From assembly GCF_014905415.1 (NCBI RefSeq), contig NZ_BNEO01000008.1, positions 1 to 64,000 on the forward strand: a stretch of 64,000 nucleotides of DNA, read 5' to 3'. The notes under the pieces are model-generated. The model made no database searches, had not been told where the DNA came from, and saw only the letters and a program-made list of their open reading frames with translations. Positions 35,344-44,270 of the stretch are shown piece after piece. Numbering within the stretch: the first letter of the stretch is position 1; each line of letters opens with the position of its first letter. The position numbers were made by a program, and so were the translations under genes. This stretch comes from Virgibacillus salexigens. Lineage in GTDB: Bacteria; Bacillota; Bacilli; Bacillales; Amphibacillaceae.

Positions 35344-35439
35344 ATGAAGCTATTTTTTAAATCAACTGGGCCTGTTACCGGAATAAAAGGAAAGATTCTG
35401 GATGTAAATAGAGAGGAAAGGCCTTGTAAAGCTAAGTAA
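35344..35439 (+). CDS. Possible 31-residue peptide or gene remnant
   Basis: ATG 35344 follows GAGGGGAAGC. Encodes a short basic peptide with two Cys/Lys-rich ends and no recognised motif. It may be a relic. Confidence is low. Confidence 0.25.
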   Translation: MKLFFKSTGPVTGIKGKILDVNREERPCKAK

Positions 35440-35489
35440 ACTGTATGAACAAAGCTGAAGTTCTTATTTTCCTTGGATATAAAAAATAA

Positions 35490-35532
35490 AAACCCCAATT
35501 ACTAAGTATAAAAATGAAGAAATTGGGAGTCT
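35490..35532 (-). terminator. Intrinsic terminator of the SgcJ-like gene
   Basis: On the minus strand CTCCCAATT and AATTGGGG pair, then T5A. It lies about 25 bases past the stop of the 35554-35976 gene. Confidence 0.7.
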
Positions 35533-35553
35533 AGTGGTGACATAAAAAAGGTT

Positions 35554-35976
35554 TTAATTGTTGTTCGAAGGCTCTTGAATTCGACAATTGTGGAATGCTG
35601 TTATCTTCCATTCTCCTCTATTTTTTACGACAACATTTGTGTTAATTGACTCTCTCTCGTCTGAATCGTGATTAGGGTCAGCAAGTTTCACTTCTCCCTC
35701 GCCATGAACAATGGCTACATCGGAGGTCACAAATCGAGGTTGTAACTCCATAGTAGAGTCTAGTTCCATCTTAGACCCTTTAAGTGGACCATCAAAAAGC
35801 CATTGATGAACATCGGAAATTTGTTTTCTCCCTTTTAAGTGCTGACCCATGAACGTAACGTAATCTGCGTCTTCAGTAAAACAATCTCCATATAGTGTAC
35901 CATCCCCTTTGTTCCACGCCTCACCAAGATTTAAAAATAAGGTCTCGATATCCATGATATCTTTTTGCTTTGCCAT
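35554..35976 (-). CDS. SgcJ/EcaC-like SnoaL-fold protein
   Basis: 140 residues of the DUF4440/SgcJ group of the NTF2-like fold: DIETLFLNLGEAWNKGDGTLYGDCFTEDADYVTFMGQHLKGRKQISDVHQWLFDGPLKGSKM, then the conserved VTSDVAIVHGEGEV and TNVVVKNRGEWKITAFHNCRI. Members are annotated as oxidoreductases or isomerases but most are uncharacterised. It is divergent from a MarR regulator with a palindrome in between, which makes it the likely target. Confidence 0.8.
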   Translation of the reverse strand: MAKQKDIMDIETLFLNLGEAWNKGDGTLYGDCFTEDADYVTFMGQHLKGRKQISDVHQWLFDGPLKGSKMELDSTMELQPRFVTSDVAIVHGEGEVKLADPNHDSDERESINTNVVVKNRGEWKITAFHNCRIQEPSNNN

Positions 35977-36003
35977 ATTTGGTGAACCCCTTTCTGTATT
36001 AAA

Positions 36004-36076
36004 TTTGAATGCACATACGCGGTGTGATATAGTGAAAAGTATCTTGATGAATCAATTATCTCGATTAATCAAGATA
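36004..36076. promoter_or_regulatory. Promoter and MarR-type palindromic operator
   Basis: TATCTTGAT (36040-36048) and ATCAAGATA (36068-36076) form a perfect 9-bp inverted repeat with 19 bases between. A TTGAAT at 36004-36009 and GATATA at about 36026-36031 could be -35 and -10 of the marR-like gene, placing the palindrome over its transcription start. An autoregulation role is inferred. Confidence 0.55.
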
Positions 36077-36103
36077 ATTTTATTATATGTAGGGAGGTAC
36101 ATT

Positions 36104-36604
36104 ATGTCAAGTAATCATTTTTCTTCCGCGGAACTTACTTCAACACAAAGAGAGTTGATCCATGAATTACGTCTAAACAGCGGACGAGCTGTTATGTTTC
36201 ACGAACTCCTCTCAGATAAATTAGGTTTGAATGCCACCGATCACAAATGCCTAGATTTTCTAAATCGCAGTGGACCAGTAACTGCAGGGCAGCTTGCTCA
36301 ATTGACTGGTTTAACTACTGGGTCAATTACCAGTGTAATCGACAGATTGGAAGCTTCGGGATATGTTGGTAGAGATAAAGATCCTAAAGATCGTAGACGT
36401 GTTATAATTAAGGTGGTTTCCGAAGAAATGGAGAAAATTTCACCTATGTTCCAATTAATCTTTGAATCCACTGTTAAGATTTTATCTCAGTACAACGAAA
36501 GAGAAACAAAACTTATTCACGATTTTATCAAGCAATGTAATGAAATGACTTTAACTGTTATGAATCAATTTAACCAAGGGGAAAACGAGTCTCGTAAATG
36601 TTAA
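36104..36604 (+). CDS. MarR-family transcription regulator
   Basis: 166 residues from ATG 36104 (AGGGAGGT upstream). Winged helix with NATDHKCLDFLNRSGPVTAGQLAQLTGLTTGSITSVIDRLEASGYVGRDKDPKDRRRVIIKV, including the conserved DxRxxxV wing (DPKDRRRV). MarR proteins are usually repressors released by small phenolic or oxidising ligands. Ligand unknown. It likely controls the divergent SgcJ-like gene. Confidence 0.9.
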   Translation: MSSNHFSSAELTSTQRELIHELRLNSGRAVMFHELLSDKLGLNATDHKCLDFLNRSGPVTAGQLAQLTGLTTGSITSVIDRLEASGYVGRDKDPKDRRRVIIKVVSEEMEKISPMFQLIFESTVKILSQYNERETKLIHDFIKQCNEMTLTVMNQFNQGENESRKC

Positions 36605-36713
36605 AGAGCCGCCGTTTCATTACATATCGAATGAAGTAATTTAAACTGTGTTAAATAAAGGTTTTTCATTTATACTAGAAATAAATCTAAGGGGAATGTG
36701 GAAGTGCATACTA

Positions 36714-37526
36714 ATGTATGATTATTTAAAATCAGATTGTAATAATTGTTTTGGTTTATGTTGTGTAGCCTTACCTTATGCCAAATCGGCAGATTTTCCA
36801 TTCAATAAAGACGGCGGAGAACCATGTCGAAATTTATGTTTAAATAATCGTTGTAGTATACATGATCAATTGAGAGAAAAAGGGTTTCGTGGTTGTGTTA
36901 CTTATGAATGCTTTGGAGCAGGACAACATGTATCACAGAATATCTATGATGGTGGTGATTGGAGAAATAACTTAGAGCGTGCTAAAGAAATGTTTGCGGT
37001 ATTTCCAATCGTTCAACAACTACATGAAATGCTTTGGTATCTCAATCAAGCTCTAAGCTTAAGGGAAACACAGTCATTTCATTCAAGTCTGCAAAACATT
37101 TATAAGGAAACGTTAAAATTAACGAAGAGAGCGCCTGAAGAAATTTTAACGTTAGACATTGCTGCACATAGAAGTAAAGTTAATGTTTTATTACTGAAAA
37201 CAAGTGAATCGTATCGTATAGATCTAATTAATAAAGGTCAAAAGAAAAGAATAAAGAAAGGTTTAGATTACTTGGGAGCAAATCTAAAAGGGGAAGATTT
37301 ACGAGGGATTAGTTTTCGAGGAACACTATTAATAGCAGCTGATTTAAGTCATGCTGATCTAAGAAAAGCTGATTTTATTGGTGCTGACCTCAGAGATGCA
37401 GACCTAAGTCATGCGAACCTAGCAGATGCTATTTTTCTGACACAATCTCAAATAAATTCAGCTAATGGAAATATCCATACGAAAATACCAAGCTTCTTAG
37501 AAAAACCAGAACATTGGTTGAAATAA
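36714..37526 (+). CDS. Pentapeptide-repeat protein with N-terminal cysteine cluster
   Basis: About 270 residues. The N-terminal 60 residues hold a dense cluster, CNNCFGLCC...C...C...C, resembling the CxxCxxxCC zinc/iron-sulfur cluster proteins (YkgJ-like). A linker of about 120 residues follows. The C-terminal part (about 205-255) is a run of pentapeptide repeats A(D/N)Lxx: ANLKGEDLRGISF, ADLSHADLRKADFIGADLRDADLSHANLADA, forming a right-handed beta helix of roughly ten coils. Start chosen at ATG 36714; an ATG at 36696 is too close to AGGGGA. Function unknown; some such proteins bind DNA gyrase. Confidence 0.75.
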   Translation: MYDYLKSDCNNCFGLCCVALPYAKSADFPFNKDGGEPCRNLCLNNRCSIHDQLREKGFRGCVTYECFGAGQHVSQNIYDGGDWRNNLERAKEMFAVFPIVQQLHEMLWYLNQALSLRETQSFHSSLQNIYKETLKLTKRAPEEILTLDIAAHRSKVNVLLLKTSESYRIDLINKGQKKRIKKGLDYLGANLKGEDLRGISFRGTLLIAADLSHADLRKADFIGADLRDADLSHANLADAIFLTQSQINSANGNIHTKIPSFLEKPEHWLK

Positions 37527-37701
37527 AATTGCGTCACCGCATAACTATTATCGAACCATTTTTTAATTACAATCTTAAACAAAAAGGCGGAATAAGTTTT
37601 TAGTATAGAAAGGTCTATCTGAAATAAGGGGCAGCACCTCTATTGCTTATAGGGCCATGTTGTAGAGGAGACTTAATTTTATTTCTTGGGAGGAAGCACT
37701 G

Positions 37702-37923
37702 GTGAAACTAGTTCGAATAATTTTGGCGATAGTCGGGATCGCTTTATCCAGTTATGGTTTGATAACTGGTAAAACTGGAATAATATTACCTTATGTTTTA
37801 TTGTCAATGGGAGTCATGCTTCTTGTAATGGGGATGACTGAATTTCAAAAACGAAAACCAATCGCTTTTACAACATTCCTTGCAGCTGGATTTAGTCTTT
37901 TCGTTGGAATCTATACTTTATAA
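37702..37923 (+). CDS. DUF3953-like small membrane protein
   Basis: 73 residues, two or three helices: VRIILAIVGIALSSYGLITGKTGIILPYVLLSMGVMLLVMGMTEFQKRKPIAFTTFLAAGFSLFVGIYTL, matching the YczI/DUF3953 pattern. GTG start 37702 after GGGAGGAAGC. Role unknown. Confidence 0.7.
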   Translation: MKLVRIILAIVGIALSSYGLITGKTGIILPYVLLSMGVMLLVMGMTEFQKRKPIAFTTFLAAGFSLFVGIYTL

Positions 37924-38001
37924 AGCGATCGGTCACTTTTCCTGCATAAGGATCCGTGCTCTATTTTAGAGCCATATTGAATAATATAGGGAGTCACGTT
38001 T

Positions 38002-39270
38002 ATGATAGAAAACGTAAAGAATTGGAAACATCCTTCCATATTGTTGTCTTCGATTGGAATTTCAAATATCGGCGACTTTATATACTTAGTAGCGATAAAC
38101 ATCATTGTTTTTCAGCTTACCAATTCAGCAGCGGCGGTTGCAGGGCTTTGGATTATCGGTCCAATAACGAATATCATAACAAAATTCTGGACAGGTAGTT
38201 TTATCGATTATCGAAGTAAGCGGAAAGTAATGGTGATAACTTACATCGTTAGAGCGGTGTTCATCGGTATGATTCCATTTACTTCAAACATGGTAATAAT
38301 CTACGGGATTCTCGTTGTTTTAAGTGTGGCAAATGCTTTTTTTTATCCATCATCAATGACATATGTTACACTGCTCGTTTCGAAAGAAAAAAGAAAGCGC
38401 TTCAATTCAATTCGTTCATTTGCGAGTTCTGGAGCATTTATTATCGGACCTGCGATCGGTGGTTCGCTTATATTATTAACATCTGTGGAAACAACATTAT
38501 GGCTCAATGCAACATTATTTGTTATCTCTGCGATTTTGTTATTTTTTCTCCCTGAAATTGAAAACATTGATAAAGGAACCATACCGACATTGACAGTTTC
38601 ACAAGTAATTCATGACTTTAGGGTTGTTGGTAAGTTTATTTTTAACCATAAATATGTATCTTTTATTTATTTTGGTTTTATGATGATCATGATTTTTTCA
38701 TTTGCCATGGATACACAAGAAGTTGTTTTTACTCAACAAGTAATTGGACTTTCTGAATTTGATTATAGCTTGTTAATTAGCATAACCGGGATTGGTTCTG
38801 TTGTTGGTGCCATTTTTCTGTCGATTTTTTCGAATACATTTTCACTCAGGTATATGATTTCAATTGGTCTAATCATGATGACTATTGGTTATGTCATCTA
38901 TGCATTCTCGTGGTCTTTTTCATCAATTGTTGTCGGCTTCGTAATCTTGGGCTTTTTTAACGTGTTCTTAAATGCAGGAATGATGACTTTCTATCAAAAC
39001 AACGTCCCTGTTGAAGTAATGGGAAGAGTCACAAGTATTTATCAGTTAGTCCAAAGTGCTATTCAGGTAATTTTTGTTCTTGCCATTGGAGTTGTAGCAG
39101 ATTTTGTTCCCTTGCGGATTACGATTGTCACCTTGGCACTTGTTATGTTAATTTTATCTTTTATCTTTTCAATTTTAGTGCTAAAGCCAAATAAAAAATC
39201 GATTTACCGAGAAGACGATAGAGGAAAAGAGAAATTATATAAAGTAGTAAGTAGTAAAATAGATTGTTAA
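38002..39270 (+). CDS. MFS transporter
   Basis: 422 residues, 12 helices. SSIGISNIGDFIYLVAINIIVFQLTNSAAAVAGLWIIGP and TKFWTGSFIDYRSKRKVMVITYIVRAVFIGMI hold the DxxxKR-type motif A between helices 2 and 3. It fits the macrolide-efflux/enterobactin-exporter-like branch. Substrate unknown. Start ATG follows AATATAGGGAGTC. Monocistronic. Confidence 0.85.
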   Translation: MIENVKNWKHPSILLSSIGISNIGDFIYLVAINIIVFQLTNSAAAVAGLWIIGPITNIITKFWTGSFIDYRSKRKVMVITYIVRAVFIGMIPFTSNMVIIYGILVVLSVANAFFYPSSMTYVTLLVSKEKRKRFNSIRSFASSGAFIIGPAIGGSLILLTSVETTLWLNATLFVISAILLFFLPEIENIDKGTIPTLTVSQVIHDFRVVGKFIFNHKYVSFIYFGFMMIMIFSFAMDTQEVVFTQQVIGLSEFDYSLLISITGIGSVVGAIFLSIFSNTFSLRYMISIGLIMMTIGYVIYAFSWSFSSIVVGFVILGFFNVFLNAGMMTFYQNNVPVEVMGRVTSIYQLVQSAIQVIFVLAIGVVADFVPLRITIVTLALVMLILSFIFSILVLKPNKKSIYREDDRGKEKLYKVVSSKIDC

Positions 39271-39445
39271 ATCAAAAGGCCACTTAACATAAAAACAAAC
39301 AGGTTATGAATAGCGCTTTGTTAAGTATATGAACGTATGAAATCGCAGATGGATCCAACAACTATAACTAATTTAAATTCCTTGCCCCTGACGTTACGTT
39401 AGGGGTTATGCTATGTATAAAAGATATGATGGAGGGGAGGTAATG

Positions 39446-39679
39446 ATGGAGAAAAAAGCGTATGATACACCGAAAGTGATTTAGTTAAGCTACAAGACAC
39501 AAAACCTGCTTCCTGTAGATACATTTTCCATTGTTGCACCTAAACCTAAGGGTGTGGAAATGTCCATTACGACTCAGGAATTTAAATGTATCACTTGTGA
39601 ACCACTCTATCGTTTAAGTTGACGGTTAATTGAAGGAAAGCAGCATTATCTGTCAAGAATGTTTAAAGGAGTAGACTAA
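39446..39679 (+). pseudogene. Small ORF with two internal stop codons
   Basis: A 77-codon reading frame, ATG 39446 (GGGGAGGT upstream) to TAA 39677-39679, is interrupted by TAG (39482-39484) and TGA (39620-39622) with no frameshift. The reading is protein-like: MEKKAYDTPKVI, then LSYKTQNLLPVDTFSIVAPKPKGVEMSITTQEFKCITCEPLYRLS, then RLIEGKQHYLSRMFKGVD, and includes a CxxC (CITC). Not recognised. It lies in the 620-base gap 39271-39894; the rest shows nothing. Confidence 0.5.
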
Positions 39680-39894
39680 ACAAGTGCTACAAAAAATCAA
39701 TAACGTTTTGAGTTAAAAGTTTAGGGAAGATATTTATTGATTAAGAAGTATTTGAATGCCGTTTGAAAAACAGTGTTTATAAAAGACTTAAGAATCAGTA
39801 TAACTGTAATTGGAATTAAAATTAGGTTCCTGTTTTTAAAGGGAAGTTAGTTTTACCGTTTTCATGTTATAAATCTTTTGGAGTTAAGGATGGT

Positions 39895-40290
39895 ATGGAA
39901 ATGAATAATCAAGAAAAAAAGAAGCAAAATTACAATTCAGAAATTGATATTGATATTGGAGACCATGAAATTATTATTAAAAAACGTTATGAATTCTACT
40001 ACACGTTGAATGACATTCTTATTGCCGTTTGGTTTATAATTGGAAGTACGTTCTTTTTTTGGGAAGGTACTAAAGAGGCAGGAACATGGTTATTCCTTAT
40101 AGGAAGTCTTGAACTTCTTATTCGACCGTTCATTCGTATTAGTCGAAATATCCATTTGCAACGCATTAGTACCAATGGTTCCGATTCATCCGCAAATGAC
40201 TGGAAGATTTCAGAGATGATGGAAGAGACACAACAAAAAGTTAACAGCCTTGAAAGAGAAATCAGAAATCTAAAAAACAATAACAAATGA
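39895..40290 (+). CDS. YrhK-like membrane protein
   Basis: 131 residues. KKRYEFYYTLNDILIAVWFIIGSTFFFWEGTKEAGTWLFLIGSLELLIRPFIRISRNIHL matches the YrhK domain: two helices (about 40-58 and 66-84), then a charged C-terminal helix with coiled-coil heptads (EMMEETQQKVNSLEREIRNL). Function unknown. Start ATG 39895 or ATG 39901. Confidence 0.75.
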   Translation: MEMNNQEKKKQNYNSEIDIDIGDHEIIIKKRYEFYYTLNDILIAVWFIIGSTFFFWEGTKEAGTWLFLIGSLELLIRPFIRISRNIHLQRISTNGSDSSANDWKISEMMEETQQKVNSLEREIRNLKNNNK

Positions 40291-40451
40291 TGTGATATTA
40301 ACATTAAGGGGATCAAGAAAGGGATAAGGACTTGCACCAGCTTTACATTAATGTGAGAACGAGTAGACTAAATGAAGTCTACTCGTTTTTCATTCGCCAA
40401 TAGACTGGTATTAACAGAAAAAATTAAGTCGAAATAATTCATCCATTTAAT

Positions 40452-40466
40452 TGAGAATCATTATCA
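40452..40466. promoter_or_regulatory. Fur box
   Basis: TGAGAATCATTATCA matches the 7-1-7 Fur core TGATAATNATTATCA in 14 of 15 positions and lies about 55 bases upstream of the FAD/NAD reductase gene. Iron-replete repression is inferred. Confidence 0.85.
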
Positions 40467-40521
40467 TTTATAGTATATTAGATAATAACAATACAAATTC
40501 AATAAGTAAGGAGAATATATC

Positions 40522-41238
40522 ATGCAAATATACTGGACTAAAATAAATAAGATTATTGAAGAAACGCCTGAGGTTAAAACGTACATGCTAGATTGCCCGG
40601 AAGACTTTACATGGGAAGAAGGTTCACACACCCACTTTGCAATGGAAGGATTTAATGCCGGAGAGAAACCAAACCGGAGCCTGGTTCGCCACATGTCCAT
40701 CTCCACTTTGCCCTACGAAAATTCCATCGGTATTACAACGCGTATCAGAGAGCAGTGCTCTGAGTTTAAAATAATTTTAAGAAATCTTGAGGTCGGCAGT
40801 GACGTTGCCCTATTTAAAACGCATTCGAATGTACCATTGAAAAGAGAAGATAAAAATGTGTACCTGCTGTCATCAGGTGTTGGCCTGGCAACTTTCAGAC
40901 CGTTAGTACTTGATTATTTCGAGCGTGCTGACAACGTTAATCAAATGCATTCATTGAACATCGATTCATCAAGTAATTTCTTATTCACTGACATATTTAA
41001 ATCTGCACCTGACAAGCAGTTCACATCACATTTCGTTGATAACCGTAAAGACTACTATAATGAAGTGAAAAATCTTGCTGCGGACAAGGACGGCCTCTTC
41101 TATGTTGTCGGCAGCGACGAATTCCTCGTGCAGAATATTGAAGTATTGCATGATCAAGGGATCAAGCCGAAACAAATTATGCTAGACAAGCATGAACAAC
41201 AACTGCCTGAGTTTTTGTCATTTGATTTGTCAATTTAA
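40522..41238 (+). CDS. Iron-regulated FAD/NAD(P)H oxidoreductase (ferredoxin reductase fold)
   Basis: 238 residues of the ferredoxin-NADP reductase superfamily. FAD-binding RHMSIST (56-62), the R-x-Y/M-S motif; NAD(P)-binding SSGVGLATFRPLVL (117-130); and the terminal YVVGSDEFLVQNIEVL nucleotide site. Smaller than flavodoxin reductases. The Fur box at 40452 places it in iron acquisition; a role in releasing iron from siderophore or haem by reduction is likely by analogy. Start ATG follows AGTAAGGAGAAT. Monocistronic. Confidence 0.75.
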   Translation: MQIYWTKINKIIEETPEVKTYMLDCPEDFTWEEGSHTHFAMEGFNAGEKPNRSLVRHMSISTLPYENSIGITTRIREQCSEFKIILRNLEVGSDVALFKTHSNVPLKREDKNVYLLSSGVGLATFRPLVLDYFERADNVNQMHSLNIDSSSNFLFTDIFKSAPDKQFTSHFVDNRKDYYNEVKNLAADKDGLFYVVGSDEFLVQNIEVLHDQGIKPKQIMLDKHEQQLPEFLSFDLSI

Positions 41239-41336
41239 GTGAGACAAAATAGTTTCTTCGTAATCACTAAAAAGATGTTCCATTAAAGCGTAGCAGATAA
41301 TCAATGAAAGGGTGGCTACATGGGTGTTTTTTAAAG

Positions 41337-41377
41337 AAAAGGGTGCATATCCGGAGGAGGGATATGCACCTTTTTTG
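41337..41377 (+). terminator. Intrinsic terminator
   Basis: GGGTGCATATCC (41341-41352) and GGATATGCACCT (41360-41371) with a short loop, then T6. It ends the iron-regulated reductase transcript. Confidence 0.85.
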
Positions 41378-41504
41378 CATGAAAGAGTCAGATTGTTGAA
41401 GGAATTTTTTGATCGGACCAGATTTGTTTGGAAGATTAAGTTGAAAAATTGCTGATTTTACTGTTAAATAAACAAATATAAAATTTTAAAAGGAGGAATC
41501 CCAT

Positions 41505-42101
41505 ATGAATAAAAGACAGTGGAGAGTAGGAATTTTTTTATTTGATGATGTAGAGGTTTTAGATTTTGCAGGTCCATTTGAAGTTTTTTCTGTAACAACA
41601 TTAGAACATGATGTAAAGCCTTTTATTGTTGAAACGGTATCCGAAAAAGGCAACTTAGTATACGCTCGAAATGGTTTAAAGATACAACCAGATTACAGCT
41701 TTGATTATATACCACAATTTGACATTCTCATCATTCCTGGCGGACTAGGGGCAAGAGAACGAGAAATACATAATGAGATTGTAATAAAGTGGATTGTAAA
41801 TCAAATGCAAAAAGTTCAATTAATGACATCTGTATGTACAGGTGCCTTACTGCTAGCAAAAGCAGGTTTACTACAAGGAAAAAAATGTACAACGCATTGG
41901 GCAAGTCTTGATAGACTAGAAAAAGAATTTCCGGAAGTAGAAGTACAGCAAGGAGTTAAATTCGTAGATGAAGGAGATTTAATTACATCTGGAGGAATTT
42001 CAGCAGGGATTAATATGTCTTTTCATATAGTAAAACGATTACTAGGTTCCAAAATAGCTCAAAGCACGGCTAACAGAATGGAATACGATATGGTCATTTA
42101 A
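41505..42101 (+). CDS. DJ-1/PfpI family protein, isonitrile-hydratase-like
   Basis: 198 residues. Conserved Glu26 in AGPFEVFSV and nucleophilic Cys111 in SVCTGALLLAKAGLLQGKKCTTHWASLDRLEKEFPEVEV, plus LITSGGISAGINMSFHIVKRLLG, match the stand-alone DJ-1 group of isonitrile hydratases and the AraC-type regulator amidase domains. Here no DNA-binding domain follows. An enzymatic role on isonitriles or a related electrophile is plausible, unproven. ATG follows AAAAGGAGGAATC. Confidence 0.8.
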   Translation: MNKRQWRVGIFLFDDVEVLDFAGPFEVFSVTTLEHDVKPFIVETVSEKGNLVYARNGLKIQPDYSFDYIPQFDILIIPGGLGAREREIHNEIVIKWIVNQMQKVQLMTSVCTGALLLAKAGLLQGKKCTTHWASLDRLEKEFPEVEVQQGVKFVDEGDLITSGGISAGINMSFHIVKRLLGSKIAQSTANRMEYDMVI

Positions 42102-42235
42102 ATCATTAATAACAATCGAATACGCTGATCGAATCGTGCATCCTTCTGAATAGGTCAATTAGGAAGGAAGGATTTTTACATTGAAGATTGAGCATTTCTT
42201 AGTGAGATTGTAATTAAAAAATTGGAGGTCTGATA

Positions 42236-42775
42236 ATGAAAATAAGATTAGTCCATGAAGAAGAATATAGTTTTATTGAAGACTTTGTATATGAGATATT
42301 CCAAAATACCAATTATTCGGACGGAGTAGCTGAAAAAGCGTTAGTAAGAGAGATCCGAGAAAAACACTATTATATTCCCCAGCTTGATTTAGTGGTTGAG
42401 AAAGAAGGTGTGATCATAGGTCACTTTATCCTATCAAAACTTCCAATTAGTAATAAGTATAAAAATAAGATATTGATGCTATCCCCAGTTTCAGTAGCAA
42501 TTAATCATCAACGTCAAGGAGTTGGTAAGTATATGTTGCAGGAAGGTATTAAATTAGCTGCTAAACTGGGATATAAGGGAATAATTGTTGAAGGAGATAA
42601 TCATTACTATCATCGCTTTGGATTTAGAACATCAACTGATTTCGGAATATATGCATCCGAGAAAAATCTTCCACCTTCTGAAGAGAATTTAATGGCTATG
42701 GAGTTATGTGAAAATGGTTTGGCCAATATTTCAGGTGAAGTGGATTATTCGATTTATGATGCATTGAGACATTGA
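42236..42775 (+). CDS. GNAT acetyltransferase, YhbS-like
   Basis: 179 residues. IGHFILSKLPISN, then the acetyl-CoA motif LSPVSVAINHQRQGVGKYMLQEGIKLA and GIIVEGDNHYYHRFGFRTSTDFGI fit the YhbS/YjdJ group. The C-terminal 50 residues are variable. ATG follows ATTGGAGGTCT. Substrate unknown. Confidence 0.85.
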   Translation: MKIRLVHEEEYSFIEDFVYEIFQNTNYSDGVAEKALVREIREKHYYIPQLDLVVEKEGVIIGHFILSKLPISNKYKNKILMLSPVSVAINHQRQGVGKYMLQEGIKLAAKLGYKGIIVEGDNHYYHRFGFRTSTDFGIYASEKNLPPSEENLMAMELCENGLANISGEVDYSIYDALRH

Positions 42776-42972
42776 CAAGCAGTACGCAAGTTCCTTTTTT
42801 ATTTTTTGTATTCATTTTTTGATCTAATTCATTTCCGTAAACGGAATTTTTGTGGATGATCATAGGAAGAGAATGATCAAACTAAAGTTAGTTGTTGGCT
42901 TCGCACAGTTGCCTATGCCCTAGAAAAAATACGTTTTAACGAACTTTCTGGATTTAAAAACGATATAAAGTT

Positions 42973-43010
42973 AGAAGAAGCTTTGTTGACAAACACAGAG
43001 CTTCTTCTTT
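42973..43010. terminator. Bidirectional intrinsic terminator
   Basis: AGAAGAAGCTTTGT and ACAGAGCTTCTTCT pair with one G-U, with T-runs on the plus strand, between the GNAT gene and the converging esterase-like gene. Confidence 0.75.
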
Positions 43011-43040
43011 GTTGTATTTTTCCTAATAATGTTTTTTCCT

Positions 43041-44270
43041 TTATTTATTTTCGGGTATAACTTCCACAGCGATTATCTGTGTGATTTGGCTTCGATTGAA
43101 GTTATTGTCTGAAACCAAAATTAAGGTTTCATTTCCGTTTGGAAGCTTTTTGCCCCAGCTCATTGCCTCTACATTGTCCACTTTATCAAGGCCAAGGGTA
43201 TTTAAGTTAACGACCAGTTCCTTCTGCAATGGATTGATATTCTCTTTGTCTATTGTTTCCATGCTGCTGATGTCCGTTGCTCCGTTTACATTTATTTTAT
43301 AAACCCTTATATCGTTGCTAAAGCTACCATCTTCTGCTTGAATACTGGCACGTTCTAGCACTAAAAGTTCCTGATCATTGATAGCTAAAATCTCAGTCAC
43401 ACCATTGTCTGCATGCTTGCCTTCGCCTGGTTGTTCAGGAATAGCATCAATCGGGTAGGCATATTCACCCAATGTATTCCCATTTCTGTCATACTGGGTG
43501 ATACGTGATAATGATCCTGATCTAGTTGTTGGGATGGAATCATCTTGCAGGAGCGGCCCTTCCATTGCCGTCCAGTAAGTTTTCCCATCCGCAGAGAATG
43601 TGCTTCCCTCCAATGCTAAGTTATTCCGAAAGCCTCTTTCATTTTGTTCATCCATTTTTATAGTCCCTGTTAAAGGCAATTCGGAAAGAAAGCCGCCATT
43701 TGGTGTGGCTTGATGAACCAATGGATCCAAACCAAGGGAACGATCGCCTTCACTCGTATACCAGATACTGCAGTCCATTGGATCAAAGCGAATGGACTCT
43801 GGGTCTAAAACAATGCCATCTGCACCGTTAAGATACTGATTTTTATTCGGATAAACGGTCTCATCTGACTGTTTTAAGTAATTTACATCAACGAATCGAA
43901 TTTTTTGAATATCTCTGGAATTGTAGTTCACTCTTGCTTCATAAAATCTTGCTGGATTATGGGCAGACCTATCATCGCTAATAATTAGCCATTTATTGTT
44001 GTAAGGGTTGTACGTGATACCGGAAAAACCGCCAACCACCGTCCCTTTGTAGGTCATTTCATGCGGGAGATTATAGGAGCCGATTAATCTTACATGGTTA
44101 ATAGTTCGGGCCTGCTCTTCTTTTTTCTTGCTACCTAATTGCATGGCGGATTGAATTTCTTGGCTGCCGTTGGTTACTGAGTGAGATAGTGCAGAGGTCA
44201 TCACTGCGTTTTGCCCTGAAAGGAACAAAGCTATCAAACCCATCAATACATACTTGCAAAACTTAATCAT
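43041..44270 (-). CDS. Secreted esterase-like phytase-family protein
   Basis: 409 residues with a signal peptide (about 1-28, VLMGLIALFLSGQNAVMTSA). The remainder is a beta-propeller of the esterase-like phytase (PF13449) type: VGGFSGITYNPYNNKWLIISDDRS, DGIVLDPESIRFDPMDCSIWYTSEGDRSLG, NLALEGSTFSADGKTYWTAMEGPL, DNGVTEILAINDQELLVLERA and DNVEAMSWGKKLPNGNETLILVSDNNFN. Proteins of this group are secreted or surface exposed; activity on organic phosphate is not established. Monocistronic on the minus strand. Confidence 0.85.
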   Translation of the reverse strand: MIKFCKYVLMGLIALFLSGQNAVMTSALSHSVTNGSQEIQSAMQLGSKKKEEQARTINHVRLIGSYNLPHEMTYKGTVVGGFSGITYNPYNNKWLIISDDRSAHNPARFYEARVNYNSRDIQKIRFVDVNYLKQSDETVYPNKNQYLNGADGIVLDPESIRFDPMDCSIWYTSEGDRSLGLDPLVHQATPNGGFLSELPLTGTIKMDEQNERGFRNNLALEGSTFSADGKTYWTAMEGPLLQDDSIPTTRSGSLSRITQYDRNGNTLGEYAYPIDAIPEQPGEGKHADNGVTEILAINDQELLVLERASIQAEDGSFSNDIRVYKINVNGATDISSMETIDKENINPLQKELVVNLNTLGLDKVDNVEAMSWGKKLPNGNETLILVSDNNFNRSQITQIIAVEVIPENK

